A DNA stretch of 64,000 nucleotides from Pegoplata infirma (GCA_963921195.1 OY992539.1:136201453-136265452); one strand, 5' to 3'. Positions 50,712-61,314 are shown, counted from the first letter of the stretch. A program made the numbers and translations. Notes: generated from the letters alone by a model not told the origin.

Positions 50712-51637
50712 GGTGTGGAACAAGGTGCTATAATCCAAAAACCAAATTTTTCAGGAGAAGCAAAAAACTAAATAAGTCGCGAAAAAAAATAATTTTTGGA
50801 AATTTCTTTTTGCAGCTCGACGAAGATAGACCATATGCATCTATATACAAAATTTCAATAAAAACAAATGAGCGGAAGTAGCAAAAAAATGCATGTGAAA
50901 TTTTGTTCTAGTGGAATAAGGTGCTATGTTACAATTTCTACTAGGAATTTCAATACATTTGCCAAGTAGTTTTAAGTTTTTTGTGTTATTTTTTAAAAAT
51001 TAAAATTTAGCGTGATGAATTCTGCAAAATTTAGACGGGGTCCAGCAGTAATCATTTTTATATAAAAATAATAAAATGCAGTCAATTTAACAAAAAAAAA
51101 TAACTGTTATATGGGTTATTTCAAACAACTTTTCCCATAATGGGTTAAAAAATTTGCACAATTTATGATATAGTTACTAACCATTAAATTTTAAAGTTTG
51201 AACTTAAAAATTTCATAGATTATCAAAATCCACCCTTAGTATTACGTAAAACAATATTATGTTTTTATATGGATATAGCACCTTTTTCCAGTTTACACTT
51301 TAACTGTCGATAGATTAGATAATATAGCGTTTTTTGCCAAACCAATGGGCGCATGTTAAAGCCTAGGATGTTTTCTACACGTTACCCATCTCACATGTAA
51401 GAATTTAAATAAATAACCTTTAGTTTAACTGCAAAATATATGTTAGTATCCGGGAAAAAATATAAAATATTCCCAAAAATAGTTAAAATTGAACTTTTAA
51501 GGTCACTTTTATGACAGAAAATGATCAAGTTTTGAACAAATTTGTTTAGAAATAGGTCGAACTATTGTAGGAAGGCACGATTTTGCCAAAAAACGCGATT
51601 TCCAAAAATTGGATTTTAGCACCTTGTTCCACACATA
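50712..51637. mobile_element. Inverted-repeat element with repeated GGAACAAGGTGCTA motif
   Basis: Ends GAATGTGGGTGTGGAACAAG and the inverse of GAATGTATGTGTGGAACAAG. ATAT flanks both ends, and the mirrored arm of the host element, AAACATATATAG at 50196-50210 (inverted), shows the empty site with one ATAT, so a 4-bp duplication is directly visible. GGAATAAGGTGCTA (50932) and TAGCACCTTTTTCC (51277) repeat the end motif inside. No gene. Confidence 0.75.
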
Positions 51638-51756
51638 CATTCATATATAGGTTTATATGGAACAGCATAAGCTATATATAATTTTAAGTTAAATTATACA
51701 GAAAAAGAAATTTTGTATTGACCCTCATATAATTTTATATAATTATATCAACCGTA

Positions 51757-52192
51757 GAGTCCCCGCACAACAATGTCGGTGACGTTTTTTTCATACAAAT
51801 TTGGCATGAAAAAACGCTCGACCGAAATCCGCTAGAATAAAATCAATTTTATTTTTGTGTCGGTTTCTCTCTCTCCCTTAATTTTTGAAATGAAAATGTT
51901 GCCACTTTTTTACAAATATTTCGATTTTTTTCGATAAAGTAAACAAAAAAATATGATCTCTAAAAAGAAAAAATATTAAAATTGAAAAAAAACAGCAAAA
52001 AGCGAATCAATGTGAAAAAATCATATTGATTATTAAAAATACAATTTATTTAAATAAAAAAGTGACGAAAAAGTAAAAAAATAGTGTAAAAATCAACATA
52101 TAACAGAATTTTCCGCTGCCGTTTTTGTTTTGCGCCTATACTCTCTCATGACCGAAAACGTCAACCGCTCCGACATTGTTGTGCGGGGACTC
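51757..52192. mobile_element. 436-bp element, GAGTCCCCGCACAAC ends, 3-bp duplication GTA
   Basis: GAGTCCCCGCACAACAATGT plus CGG at the left is exactly inverted at the right. GTA is at 51754-51756 and 52193-52195. The mirrored arm of the surrounding element reads AACCGTACACCTTTT when inverted (50070-50090), i.e. the empty site with a single GTA. A 3-bp duplication fits PIF/Harbinger or CACTA-type insertion. Confidence 0.85.
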
Positions 52193-52351
52193 GTACACCT
52201 TTTAATCCGAATCATGATTAAATTATATATTACTACATATGACTGCATTAAAAAAAATTTAGAAAATATCTCAGGGATGTATAATCATATATAATTTATT
52301 ATGTTTGTATCAAGTTATATATTGTAATATATGTTTATTTTTACTCGGGTT

Positions 52352-53121
52352 ATGTATATCACCTATCTGGTTCGAAGCGTACCCAAACATTTTTTTGTTT
52401 TAGAAAATTAAATGTTTGGTGAATGTATCGTTGACCTGTGGTGTATCTCAACCCAAACCAAAAAACACAAGGATTTCATATGTTTTTATGCAATTAGATC
52501 TAATTAGATCCAGCAACATATGGCAATGTCTGGTCAAAACTCGAATACAATCAAATCGTATTTCATACAAGTTGATCTTTTTTAATGCAAAAACATCCAC
52601 CAATGGCCCTAACTTTGGACCCAAAAAAGTTAGCATTCCCGAAAATTTTAAAATGCTCATATCTCCGTAAATATTGCCGACACAACAAAAAGTCCGAAAG
52701 CATTTTTGTAGCTCTCAACACGTAGAACAAGACCCAAAAATAATCAAAAGCTCTCCGAGTAATATTTTTGAAGTTATCGAGTTTTGTAATTCTCAAAACC
52801 CCGGTGGTCCCCTAAAATCACGTATCTCAAAAACTAAGCAAGGTAGAGCGAAACGGACACAAATTTTGGATCAATTACTATGACGATTTTTAAGGAACCC
52901 AACAGGTCTAGGCCCATCGGGGTCTGGACCTATCGGGTCCGAACCCAATGGGGTCCTTAGATGTGTATAAACTAAGTTCAAAAAAATAATATTTAGTTAA
53001 CTAATTATTGGCAAAACATTTTTGCTAACTTTAGCAAAAAAATTGTGGGTTCAAAATCAGCAAATTTTCTTGTAGGTTTACAAGCCGTTTTTGCTAACTT
53101 AACATTTTTTTTTTTTGAGTG
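52352..53121. repeat. Right-hand repeats of the nested stack
   Basis: 52352-52602 is the inverse of 50380-50630. 52603-52980 is the AAACTAAGCAAGGTAGAGC and GGGTCTGG...GGGTCCGAACCC family also present at 26.1-27.3 and 42.2-43.3 kb. 52981-53121 is the right arm of the outer element. Confidence 0.6.
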
Positions 53122-53123
53122 TA

Positions 53124-53210
53124 GGGAACCTATTTCAGTCCCGTGGTATCACAATAGACCTCAGAGTCTACGTGTATTGACGTAAAACGTCAGCAGCCAC
53201 TAACAACCTA
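53124..53210 (+). repeat. LINE 3'-end remnant
   Basis: GGAACC...CCCGTGGTATCACAATAGACC then CAGAGTCTACGTG and the inverted pair GACGTAAAACGTC followed by AGCAGCCACTAACAACC. Very similar to 58850-58926, which follows a recognisable LINE C-terminus. Diagnostic 3' tail of that family. Confidence 0.55.
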
Positions 53211-53934
53211 AGCAATGCTATAAAAAGCTGTGCTGCTAAAATCTGGATTTATTTTTGCTGGGAAGGTATGCCGTTTATTGTACCTGTCAAGAAGTGCTGA
53301 TGAAGAACGGTAAAAATGATCAATTTCTAAACCTTTAATAATATTAAGAACATTTTTTCTGACTCTATTCTACAATAAGTTTTAAATATGTTTAATCAAT
53401 GAATGGAATAATTGCTGAATCATTCGTCATAATCATGTATGGAACAGCCCAGATCAATAATACTGATTTCAAGTGCATGAAAGATATTAAACTGCATCAT
53501 TTAATCAGCTTGAAAATAATTTTCAAAAATGAGTGGTAGTGTTGGTGATAAGTAACACTTTAACAGCTTAACGTAAAGAAAGGCCACAGGGCTATAAATA
53601 GTTACAAAATGAAACAGAAAATCGCGACCTTGGGACAACAAGGTTCTAACTGACATTTTTTTCAAAAATGAGTTATATATCGCCTCGCACTAAAGCGACT
53701 ACGCTCTTTCGATTGGCGTTCTCAGTTTTTCTCTATCTCTTACAGCTTCTGAGATATTCAATTCAACAAGGTTCTATCTACGTGTTTTTGGTTTGAGATT
53801 CAGTTAACAAGGTTCTAACTGGCTGATAGAACCTTGTTTACTAAAAAAGCCCCTATTGTTTTGCAGATAGAACCATGTGGACACTTTAATTGGAAACAGA
53901 ACCATGTTGCACAGATTAAAAATTGCATATTGCA

Positions 53935-54930
53935 CAAATACACTTAACAAAAAAAATTGTTAAATGATAAGAAAAGCTTGTAATTTTTTTTCTTCCTCCT
54001 ATTTTACGAGAATTCCTATTAAAAATTACCAACAAATTTTGTAATTTTCAAGCTTTTTACCAATAAAATAGTAAATTTACAGCTTTTTGACGCGATAAAA
54101 CTTAGAAGGAATTCTCGTGACTTAACTAGATTTTTTGCTACATCTTTTTTTACGAGAATTCCTTGTAAAAATTACGAGATTTATGTTTTTATTATAAAAT
54201 TACTAGAATTCCTTGTGAACAATAATATTTTCTTGTAAATTTAAAATTTTTTCGTAAATTTTGGCTGCGGATAACTAACGTTTTACCAATAAAAATGTAA
54301 ATTTATAAAAAAAATTTAAATTTCGATCACACAAAACACAAATTAACACAGGATAACGAGACTTTTTCTAGTAATTTAACATGTTTTTTTTTTTTAATTT
54401 TGTAAAGTTGCCAAAAAATTCTCGTAAAATGATTGTTTGCTACGAGTACCTCTATTTTAAGAGAGTTTGTAGTGAAAATTACAATTTTAATGGTAATAAG
54501 CTTGTAAAATTACAAACAATTTGCAAAGTTTTCACCAATAAAATTGTAAATTTACAACTTTTTGACGCTATAAAAATTACAAGGACTTCTCGTAACTTAA
54601 CTAAGTTTTTCCACCTTCTATTTTACGAGAATTGGTAGTAAAAATTACGAGCTTTTTTGTAATTTTACAAGTTTTTTACCAATAAAATTGGAAATTTACA
54701 ACTTTTTTGATGCGATAATGCTTACAAGGAATTCTCGTGCCTTAACTAATTTTTTTTTTTTGTAAAATTACCTTGGAAATTTGTACATTTACGAAAAAAA
54801 CTGTAAAATTACAAAAAAAAATGTATATATCGATAAAAAATTTTTTGTTAAAAAACAATTTAAACTGTAAGATATTTGTAAAATGCAATCACGGGGCTTT
54901 TTCTAGTAATTTGACAAGGTTTGAGTTTAG
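53935..54930. mobile_element. TTGTAAATTTACAA-family insertion
   Basis: Begins ACACTTAACAAAAAAAATTG and ends TAGTAATTTGACAAGGTTTG. Many TTACAAG, ACGAGAATTCC and ACCAATAAAATTGTAAATTTAC units, the last in four copies. Non-coding; it is the layer inside 53622-55911. Confidence 0.6.
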
Positions 54931-55177
54931 AACCAACTGTAAAAAGAAATATGTGTTTAAAGTCACATGACTTATTGAAAATAAAGATTTTCCTCACTAG
55001 TGGCTTAGCTGGGAGCTTTTGCGACTCTCAAAAAATAGTTTTAACACACTCTAGAAGAAAAATAATGTAACTGGGGTAGCTAAAAGATGCGATTAGGAAT
55101 TAAAATCCGCAAAACGAATTCCTGAAGCAAGGTTTTTAAAATAAAAACACATGAAATAAAAGGCTTTTGATAAAACT

Positions 55178-55452
55178 TCAGTTACTCCAACAGCAGCACT
55201 GGCGGAAGAAGTGTAAACGATATAGCATCAGCCTTCCAAAAAAACTGGCGAAAAAGTAGTCGAAGACAAGAATATCACAAAACTGTTAACATGGAGGTAC
55301 TAAAAAGCAAAAATTCCATTATGGCCCTAGCAATGGAGTATTTTATTAAAACTCATGCCGATGATGAAAGCATTACAATGAAATACTCATTACCAGGACT
55401 AAAAACTGACCGTTCTCTTCCCCTTATGTACCTCCCCCCTAATAACGTGTGA
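55178..55452 (+). other. Open coding-like stretch inside a transposon, family unknown
   Basis: After an AG acceptor-like AAACTTCAG (55172-55180) an open frame runs 90 codons to TGA at 55452: NSSTGGRSVNDIASAFQKNW, then basic SSRRQEYHKT, then MEVLKSKNSIMALAMEYF, DDESITMKYSLPGLKTDRSL and PPNNV. Base composition is clearly more balanced than the flanking repeats. It could be an exon remnant of the transposase of the element 53622-55911, or a captured host exon. I do not recognise the family. Confidence 0.3.
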
Positions 55453-55928
55453 CATTATTTTTCTTGCTCTACAAAATAAAAAAAATATTATGAAGATCCC
55501 AGGTGGACACTAGGGAGGCTTACCTTGTAAGTCGATTCATTTTTGATTAACAAATGTTGCATTTTTATATTAAAATCCAAATAACACAAGGTTCTATCTG
55601 CAAAAAACTATTTCTTACAGAAACACAAGGTTCTATTTGGCAGTTAGAACCATGTTGTCCAAATTCATGTGCCTTATCGTTGAGCAACAGAGTTCTATCT
55701 GCTTTTTGAGACTCAAATTGTGCAAAAACTAATATAGCAGCGCGAATATTTTCAAATACATAATAAAATTTAAGGACTAATTTAAAATTATTCAAAAACC
55801 GTTTTTAAATTTAGTCAAAACTGACTTAGTAAAGCGATTAACAATATTCAACCTTAGTTTTCTCAATAGTAGTGTTGGTGCAAATAGAACCTTGTTGTTC
55901 CAAGGTCGCGAAATATTGAATATTGTTG

Positions 55929-56502
55929 CACTCAAAAAAATACGTCAGTAAAAAAGTTTGTAAAATGGTTTGTAACCCAACTTTACAGGTTTTTTACTAA
56001 TTCTTACTAAAAAAATATTTTTTAGTAGTTCTTTTTTGTAAACTCGTGTTACAAACTATTGATTTTTTACTCATTTTTTAATAATTTTTTCAGTTAATTT
56101 TTTAAAAATTATCCTACAAAATTTTGATATTTTTTTTGTAAATTTTACAAAATTAGTTTGTAAATTTCGTATTTTTTTCTAGAAAAAAAGAAATTATAAT
56201 TAAATATTATTTTTTTTTTCTATTTTTTACTTACCTATTTGGCATTTAAAAAATATATGTTTAATTAATATTTGTAACTTTAAGAAATAGCATAACAAAG
56301 GAGAAGAATATACGTACAACAAAACAGAAATTGTACAGAAAAATTTTGTAATACTAATTTTTTTAGTATTTTAAAGATTACTAATTTTTGAAAACCAAAG
56401 TTTGTAATGGTAACTGAAAAAGTTATCGGGCACAAATTGAAAACTTTATTAGTAATGGTAACAGACTTTTTTGTAAGGAATACTAACATATTTTTATGAG
56501 TG
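55929..56502. mobile_element. MITE with CACTCAAAAAAATACG ends
   Basis: CACTCAAAAAAATACGTCAG left; TTTTTATGAGTG right; TG on both sides. Interior units are AGTAAAAAAGTTTGTAA and TTTTTTACTAA in both orientations. Confidence 0.55.
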
Positions 56503-57000
56503 TGCATTTTATTCATATAAAAGCATAAAAAACTGGTACTCTTTGAAAGAATACTTGAAATTCCAGCGCGTGTGTGGTGTTCATTCAAGTAACACTTTAT
56601 CTTTTGAAGTAATAACGCATGATTAAGCATATTCCTAAACATGCCTCGACATTTTGGGTGATCATCATTATCATCATCGACGATCATCACGCACAACACT
56701 CAGGCAAACATTTGACACACCTCATCTTATCAATGAGACTTTGAAAAAAAATGTAAGAAATACGAGAAGAAGGTGATGAATTGTTTAATAATATTTAGTA
56801 AGCATAAATATAATTTTACAAGAGGTTTCCTGTGGACACCTACACTTACAAAACTAATATTTACATATAACTTGGACCAGGGTAGCCAACTACATGAATT
56901 CCAAAAGATCTCTTTTTTATGACTTTTGAAAAAAGACTATAGGAACTGTAACATATTTTCTTTTGAGGATTCGACTACAAAGATTCATAGATTTTTGATC
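56503..57000. other. No gene seen
   Basis: Unassigned AT-rich sequence with a small CATCATTATCATCATCGACGATCATC repeat at 56660-56690. The minus-strand open frame 56699..56280 lies half in the MITE and is not supported. Confidence 0.4.
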
Positions 57001-57014
57001 CCACCAAAAATATT

Positions 57015-57245
57015 AGATTCCAAACGGAAACAGCTCTTCATGAGGTCGTTGGTACTATCGAGAGATCGCTTTCGGTAGGGGATTACATTAGGGTGGCCTT
57101 TCTTGATATAGAGGGGGCTTTTAGTAATGTAATACCAGACTCCATAATTGTGGCATTGTCTGGTCTGGGAGTGAACCGTTTTAATGGTGGAATATCTACT
57201 TGCTAATAGACATATAACGTCTGAATTGGGAGAATCTAAATACAC
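57015..57245 (+). pseudogene. Non-LTR reverse transcriptase fragment
   Basis: Plus-strand translation gives TETALHEVVGTIERSL, YIRVAFLDIEGAFSNVIPDS and IIVALSGLGVNR. FLDIEGAFSN is the RT motif A (compare SFLDVEGAFNNV in the LOA ORF2 at about 14090). Frame breaks occur on both sides. A dead piece of a LOA- or R1-like LINE. Confidence 0.65.
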
Positions 57246-58180
57246 TGTTGAACAAATTTATAGAAAATCGCACTCCCATCAATCAGAATACATGAATTAA
57301 ATAGATTTTAACCTCCTGATTCCAAATCTGCCTTTAAAATTGTTCTATAACGTAAGGTTTTTAATTGGTTTATTGGAGTTTGAATATTGAAAAATACGCT
57401 AATTTATCACTCTTTGAGTCTCTACTGCAACTTATTCTTAAGTTGTTCACACAAAATATGACTAGATTTAGTATAAATGGTACCTCTTGATTCCAAATTT
57501 GTCATTCAAATTTTTCTATCGCGTGCCGTTTTTGAAATATTGGTCTTTGAAGAACTCAAACTCCATTGTCAGGCACTTATAGTCTTTATAAACCACACTA
57601 AAGATCAAACGGGAATATCTCAAAAACGGAACATGCTAGAAAAATTTGGAGTAGGAGGTATATTTTATATAAAATCAAGTCCTATTTTGTGGAAGCAACG
57701 AAAGAATACGTAACAGTGGACCCCCAAAAGTGCTAAAAATTGTTTTTTTTTTTTACTTTTTAACAGCGAATATCTCAAAAACGGTACGTGCTAGAAAAAT
57801 TTGGATGGCAGATTTGGAATCAGGAGACCAAAATATATAAGGACCATTTAGACATTTCACTGGGAGGTTTTTGGTGTCGTACAGTGATATCTACATTTCG
57901 CTACCAAAAAATACGATTGTCGTATGTAATTTTTTTCGACAAAAATATTCGGAGTCAAAAACGCTAATAACGTCTTTTTGATTATAATTACAGTAAATTT
58001 GACTTGGGCTGATGAAAATAGATTATTCAGACTATTTTCAATCCAAAACTGGAGTGAATCCATAGGGACATTTTGAAGTTATATCATATTTAAAACCGTC
58101 TCCCGAAATTTCTGTTTTGCTACATACGACATTCGTATTTTGAGTTAGCGATTTGTCAATAGGAGCATACCACAGGTAGT
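57246..58180. repeat. Dispersed repeat inserted in or next to LINE debris
   Basis: GATTCCAAATCTGCC and TTCTATCGCGTGCCG...GAAATATT units occur directly at 57320 and 57490 and inverted at 57640-57810. Same family as 22031-22290. CAAAAAATACGATTGTCGTATG and its inverse CATACGACATTCGTATTTTG (about 57905 and 58125) bracket a further inner segment. Confidence 0.5.
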
Positions 58181-58189
58181 TGTTCTTTA

Positions 58190-58926
58190 ACCACTACTTT
58201 GGAACCTGACGATGTTAGTGGTTATGGAAAAGCACCTGCCAACAGACATTCTCCAGGATAAAGCATCTGCCAACATTAAGAGACCTTCTTCAGGATTCTC
58301 TAAAAGGTCTGTCCAAATGGACAAGAGACTGTGATAGAACATTCCATGGAATTAAAAGGCCGATGAGCTGGCAAGACTGGGAGCTACCCCACTGGTTTCA
58401 TTGCAGTTGGAATGTGCTGAAATGCCTCTAGAAACTGGCAATCAAAATCTTGGTTCCGCGACGAAGACTAATCAGGTATGGACACATGGATGTACGTGTG
58501 AGACTACACGACAGAGTTGGTCTGCGCTCAAGTGAGCTGATATTACTTCCAAGAAGAGAGATTTCGACGGTGGTTGCTGTAATTATTGGAGACTGTCATA
58601 TAGGAAAGCACTCAAAGCGGTTAAATGTGCCGTCAAATGACTTTTACCGGAGTGTCATGAATGACGAGAAGTTTGAAACTTTCGAACGCTTTATCTGCTA
58701 TTTCCCGGCACTTTCTGGCCAGAGACTTGCTTCACTGGGATCTAGGGAGCTGCACGATCTTTCTGATTTGTCGAATGTCAAAATTTGATGTCGTACATTA
58801 GGAGTTTCATAAGGAACTCAAATTGGTTTAAAAGCAGGGACTAGTAAAGGAACCTAATACAGACCGGTGGTATTACAACGGACCTCAGAGTCTATGTGTG
58901 CTGACGAAAAACGTCAGCAGCCACTT
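58190..58926 (+). pseudogene. LINE C-terminal fragment: RNase H end, Cys/His knuckle, 3' tail
   Basis: KADELARLGA at about 58360 is the end of an RNase H domain (compare NELADECARKG of the LOA ORF2). The region 58560-58788 reads STVVAVIIGDCHIGKHSKRL, DFYRSVMNDEKFETFERFIC and FPALSGQRLASLG: the HxIGxH, C/E-rich knuckle and ...PALxxxRxxxLG order of LINE C-termini, with Cys residues already lost. The 3' tail GGTATTACAACGGACC...GACGAAAAACGTCAGC follows (58850-58926). Several frame breaks; dead. Confidence 0.6.
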
Positions 58927-61290
58927 ACAACCAAACATATCGTTTGCGTGCTCTGGTCCTTGCTGCTCCGCGGGATAGTAAGACCTTTATGTCATTTGTT
59001 GAAAGGATAAAGAATAATGTTTATTCGTCGATTCCAACCCTATACGGAACGATCAAATATTAACTGACTCGGTTGATAAAGCCTCAATTCGCTCAAAATT
59101 TTTTCTCAAATTGTTGCAAGGAATTCGCAATCAACCACTACATGAAGTCGAAGAGTATCCTATACTATACCCAAGATATTTTTTCGGGCACGTGCTGTAA
59201 AAATGGTTCTTGAAGATCTCAACGTAAACAAGTCCCCGGGGCCGGATGAAACTACGGAACTGGTGCTGAAACAGTGTTCTTCGACACTCGCTCGTTCAGT
59301 GGCCAAACTTTTCAGCTTTTCTTATTTTGTGGGTACCTTGCTGGAAGGTGCCAAATGTTTAGCATATCCCTAAAACGGGTAAGGCCACTAACCCTGACAA
59401 TTACCGCCCAATCGAAATTTGTTCTGCGCTCTAGAAGGTAATGTAGAGCATGCTGAATGTCCATATTGTGAACTAGCTGGACTTATATTTACTTCTTTGC
59501 GATCGACAGTATGGAAGTCGTTCTACGGGAGACCTGTTAGAGTTCCTTACGGAACGTTGGAGTTCATTAATATACCAGTTTGGTGAAAGTAAAATTGTGG
59601 CTCTAGATATTTCCGAGGCATTTGATCGTGAATTGAATGCGCACTTGTATAAAAACTTATTGCTTTTGGTTTCGGAACTAACTGGGCTTAAATTTACATC
59701 TTTGCGATCGACAGTATGTCTTTCGTAGAAGTCGGTCTACGGGAGACCTGTTAGCGTTCCTTACGGAACGTTGAAGTTCATAAATACACCAGGTTGGTGA
59801 AAGTTCCGAGGCATATGATCGTGTGTTGTATGCGCACTCGTATCAAAACTTATTGCATTTGGTTTCGGTGATGACTTCTCGCGATTTATATCGAACTTTC
59901 TCGGGAACCTTACTATACGTGTGGTTAAGGATGGGTTCTCATCCGACGAGTTTCAGTTAAATTCAGGGGTACCTCAAGGTTCCGTTCTTTCTTCTATTAT
60001 TTTCATTATTTTTCTTAACGACCTTCTTAGTCAAACTTCTAAGCTTTTATATTCTTTTGCAGACCACAGCAACATTTTTCATTAATTTTCTTTAAACCAT
60101 AAGCCAAGCCTGGTAAATGTTTAAGCCATGAGACAGAATTAAATGACACACATAGATCGAGAAGTGATTGTCAGTGCATATCCATGGCGGACAGGAAATG
60201 GAGAGTGTTAAGTACAAGCAGAATTACCAGAATAGTCTGGCCGCGTTACGTCCTAAGAAGAACTCGCTACTTACTTTCTCTCAACAGAAGGGAATGTCGT
60301 TTACCCACGGGAGTGGTCACAGGACACTGCCTAATTCCTTTCCACGCAAGCACAATTGGATACAGATGAAACAGTTGAACATATCCTGTGCAAATGCCCC
60401 ACATTCGCCAGGCATCGTAAGCGAATTTTTGGCAAAGCAGAACTCGAGAATCTGGAAGAAATCGCATTTATGGATTGTTTGCAACCTGGACTTACGAGTT
60501 GTATCATCGTCGCTGAAGGAACATGTGGTATTGCTATGGACCAGCTGGTCTATGCGAGGAGTTCAAAATTTTTAGCTCCGCCACCCCTAACCTAACCTGA
60601 CTCACATAAACATGATCAATGACAATCTCCGAGTGGGGTCAAGCGAATAAGATCGATTTCAAGACTGTGGAACCAAAGCCATCTGTATCAATGGGTGGTA
60701 TAAATATTGAAGAATCAGATACTCGTGATGTGCTGTGCATAAAAATACAGTGTGATGTTCTTTGGAACCAACATGTTTCTCAAGTATCAAAAGAGGCATA
60801 CAAGAGCCATGGTTTCTTAAAACGGTGTAAGCGTTACTTCACTCCGTATGATATTCTTACTGTTTATACCGCCTATATCCGACCGAAGTTGGAATACAAT
60901 TCCCATATCTGGGCAGGATTTGGACCGGGTACAAAGGAGTGCGTCGAATCTTAGCAATTACAGTAGAGTGTTCAACTATGTTGATTCCTTGTATTATCGT
61001 CGGAACGTGGGTTGTTGTGCATCATTGTTCTACCGTTTTACCATGGTAAGTGCTATGTATAGATGGGTGAACTTATCCCTAAGACTCGGGTGTATGCTTG
61101 TAACACTCGTCAATCCAGTAGATTACATATGTTTGTTGTGCACTGTCCAATGAATCGCACAACGCATTACAGAGGAAATTCGTTTCTCATTTAAACGAGT
61201 CGTATGTGAAATTCACTCCCCGCAGAAGTCTTCTCAGTCAGCTACGACCAGAAAAAATTTAAAATAAATATGCATAAGCACTAATCCCTC
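58927..61290 (+). pseudogene. Decayed L2/CR1-like LINE reverse transcriptase, with nested insertion
   Basis: Starts in the linker (RLRALVLAAPRDSKTFMSFV), like the minus-strand fragment at 1-693. Then SPGPDE (RT), RSTGDLLEFLTERWSS and ALDISEAFDRE (motif A), NSGVPQGSVLSSIIFIIFLN (motif B), YSFADHS (the active-site DD mutated to DH), and, after an insertion (about 60165-60600), SEWGQANKIDF, SHGFLKRCKRYFTPYDILTV, YIRPKLEYNSHIWAG and a NSLPAEVF tail near 61225. A segment of about 215 bp is tandemly duplicated (59470-59690 and 59690-59880, each with TCTTTGCGATCGACAGTATG). Many stops; inactive. Confidence 0.75.
60165..60600 (+). pseudogene. LINE 3'-end fragment nested in the L2-like LINE
   Basis: The frame reads DRKWRVLSTSRITRIVWPR, LLSLNRRECRLPTGVVTGHC and, in another frame, DETVEHILCKCPTFARHRKR then IFGKAELENLEEI: the GHC, HxLCxCP, ARHR knuckle of LOA/R1/Jockey-type ORF2 C-termini (compare TGHCMIG and HLLCECPGL in the LOA element). 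It ends CCCCTAACCTAACCT, the same type of CCTAA tail as the intact LOA element. It interrupts the L2-like frame between DREVI and SEWG. Confidence 0.65.
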
Positions 61291-61314
61291 TATCCTCCTC
61301 TTCATAAAGCTTGA

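Larger units (their letters stand above)
49932..52351. mobile_element. CCCGAGTAAAAAT element with long mirrored arms
   Basis: CCCGAGTAAAAATAATC at the left and TATTTTTACTCGGG at the right. The arms are inverted copies for about 280 bases (TAATCATATATGATTATACATC, AATCATGATTCGGATTAAAAGG, CAATACAAAATTTGATTTTCTG, CATATAAAACTATATATG). Each arm has been hit by a different younger element (50713-51635 in or near the centre and 51757-52192 in the right arm). Related CCCGAGTAAAAA ends occur at 28675 and 50286. Confidence 0.65.
48927..53121. mobile_element. Outer TA-flanked inverted-repeat element of a nested stack
   Basis: TA plus CACTCACAAAAAAAAACTG at the left and TTTTTTTTTTTTGAGTG plus TA at the right. 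The arms remain inverted copies for about 125 bases (TGTAAGCCTACAAGAAAATTTGC, CCACAATTTTTTGGTAAAG, AATTAGTTAACTAAA). At least four further inverted-repeat elements lie inside. 49085-49930 (with repeated GTACTCGCTTGGGTACA near 49590 and CTGCTTGGGTACAG at 49768) is on the left side only. Confidence 0.75.
53622..55911. mobile_element. Inverted-repeat element with repeated AACAAGGTTCTA motif
   Basis: Left CGCGACCTTGGGACAACAAG, right the inverse of CGCGACCTTGGAACAACAAG; AAAT flanks both ends. The motif AACAAGGTTCTA, in either orientation, occurs about ten times, all within 53634-53905 and 55580-55905. A TTGTAAATTTACAA-family insertion fills 53935-54930 and a GC-richer open stretch lies at 55178-55452. 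Confidence 0.75.

Noticed and set aside
54381..54970. Short plus-strand frames at 54.4-55.0 kb
   Set aside because: Made of TTACAAG-type MITE sequence also present at 1.1, 6.5 and 23.6 kb.
56280..56699. 139-codon minus-strand frame
   Set aside because: Half lies within a MITE with inverted ends; no family motif or splice support.
60168..60575. 135-codon plus-strand frame
   Set aside because: Wrong-frame reading across a LINE C-terminal fragment whose true motifs (GHC, HILCKCP, ARHRKR) lie in the other two frames.
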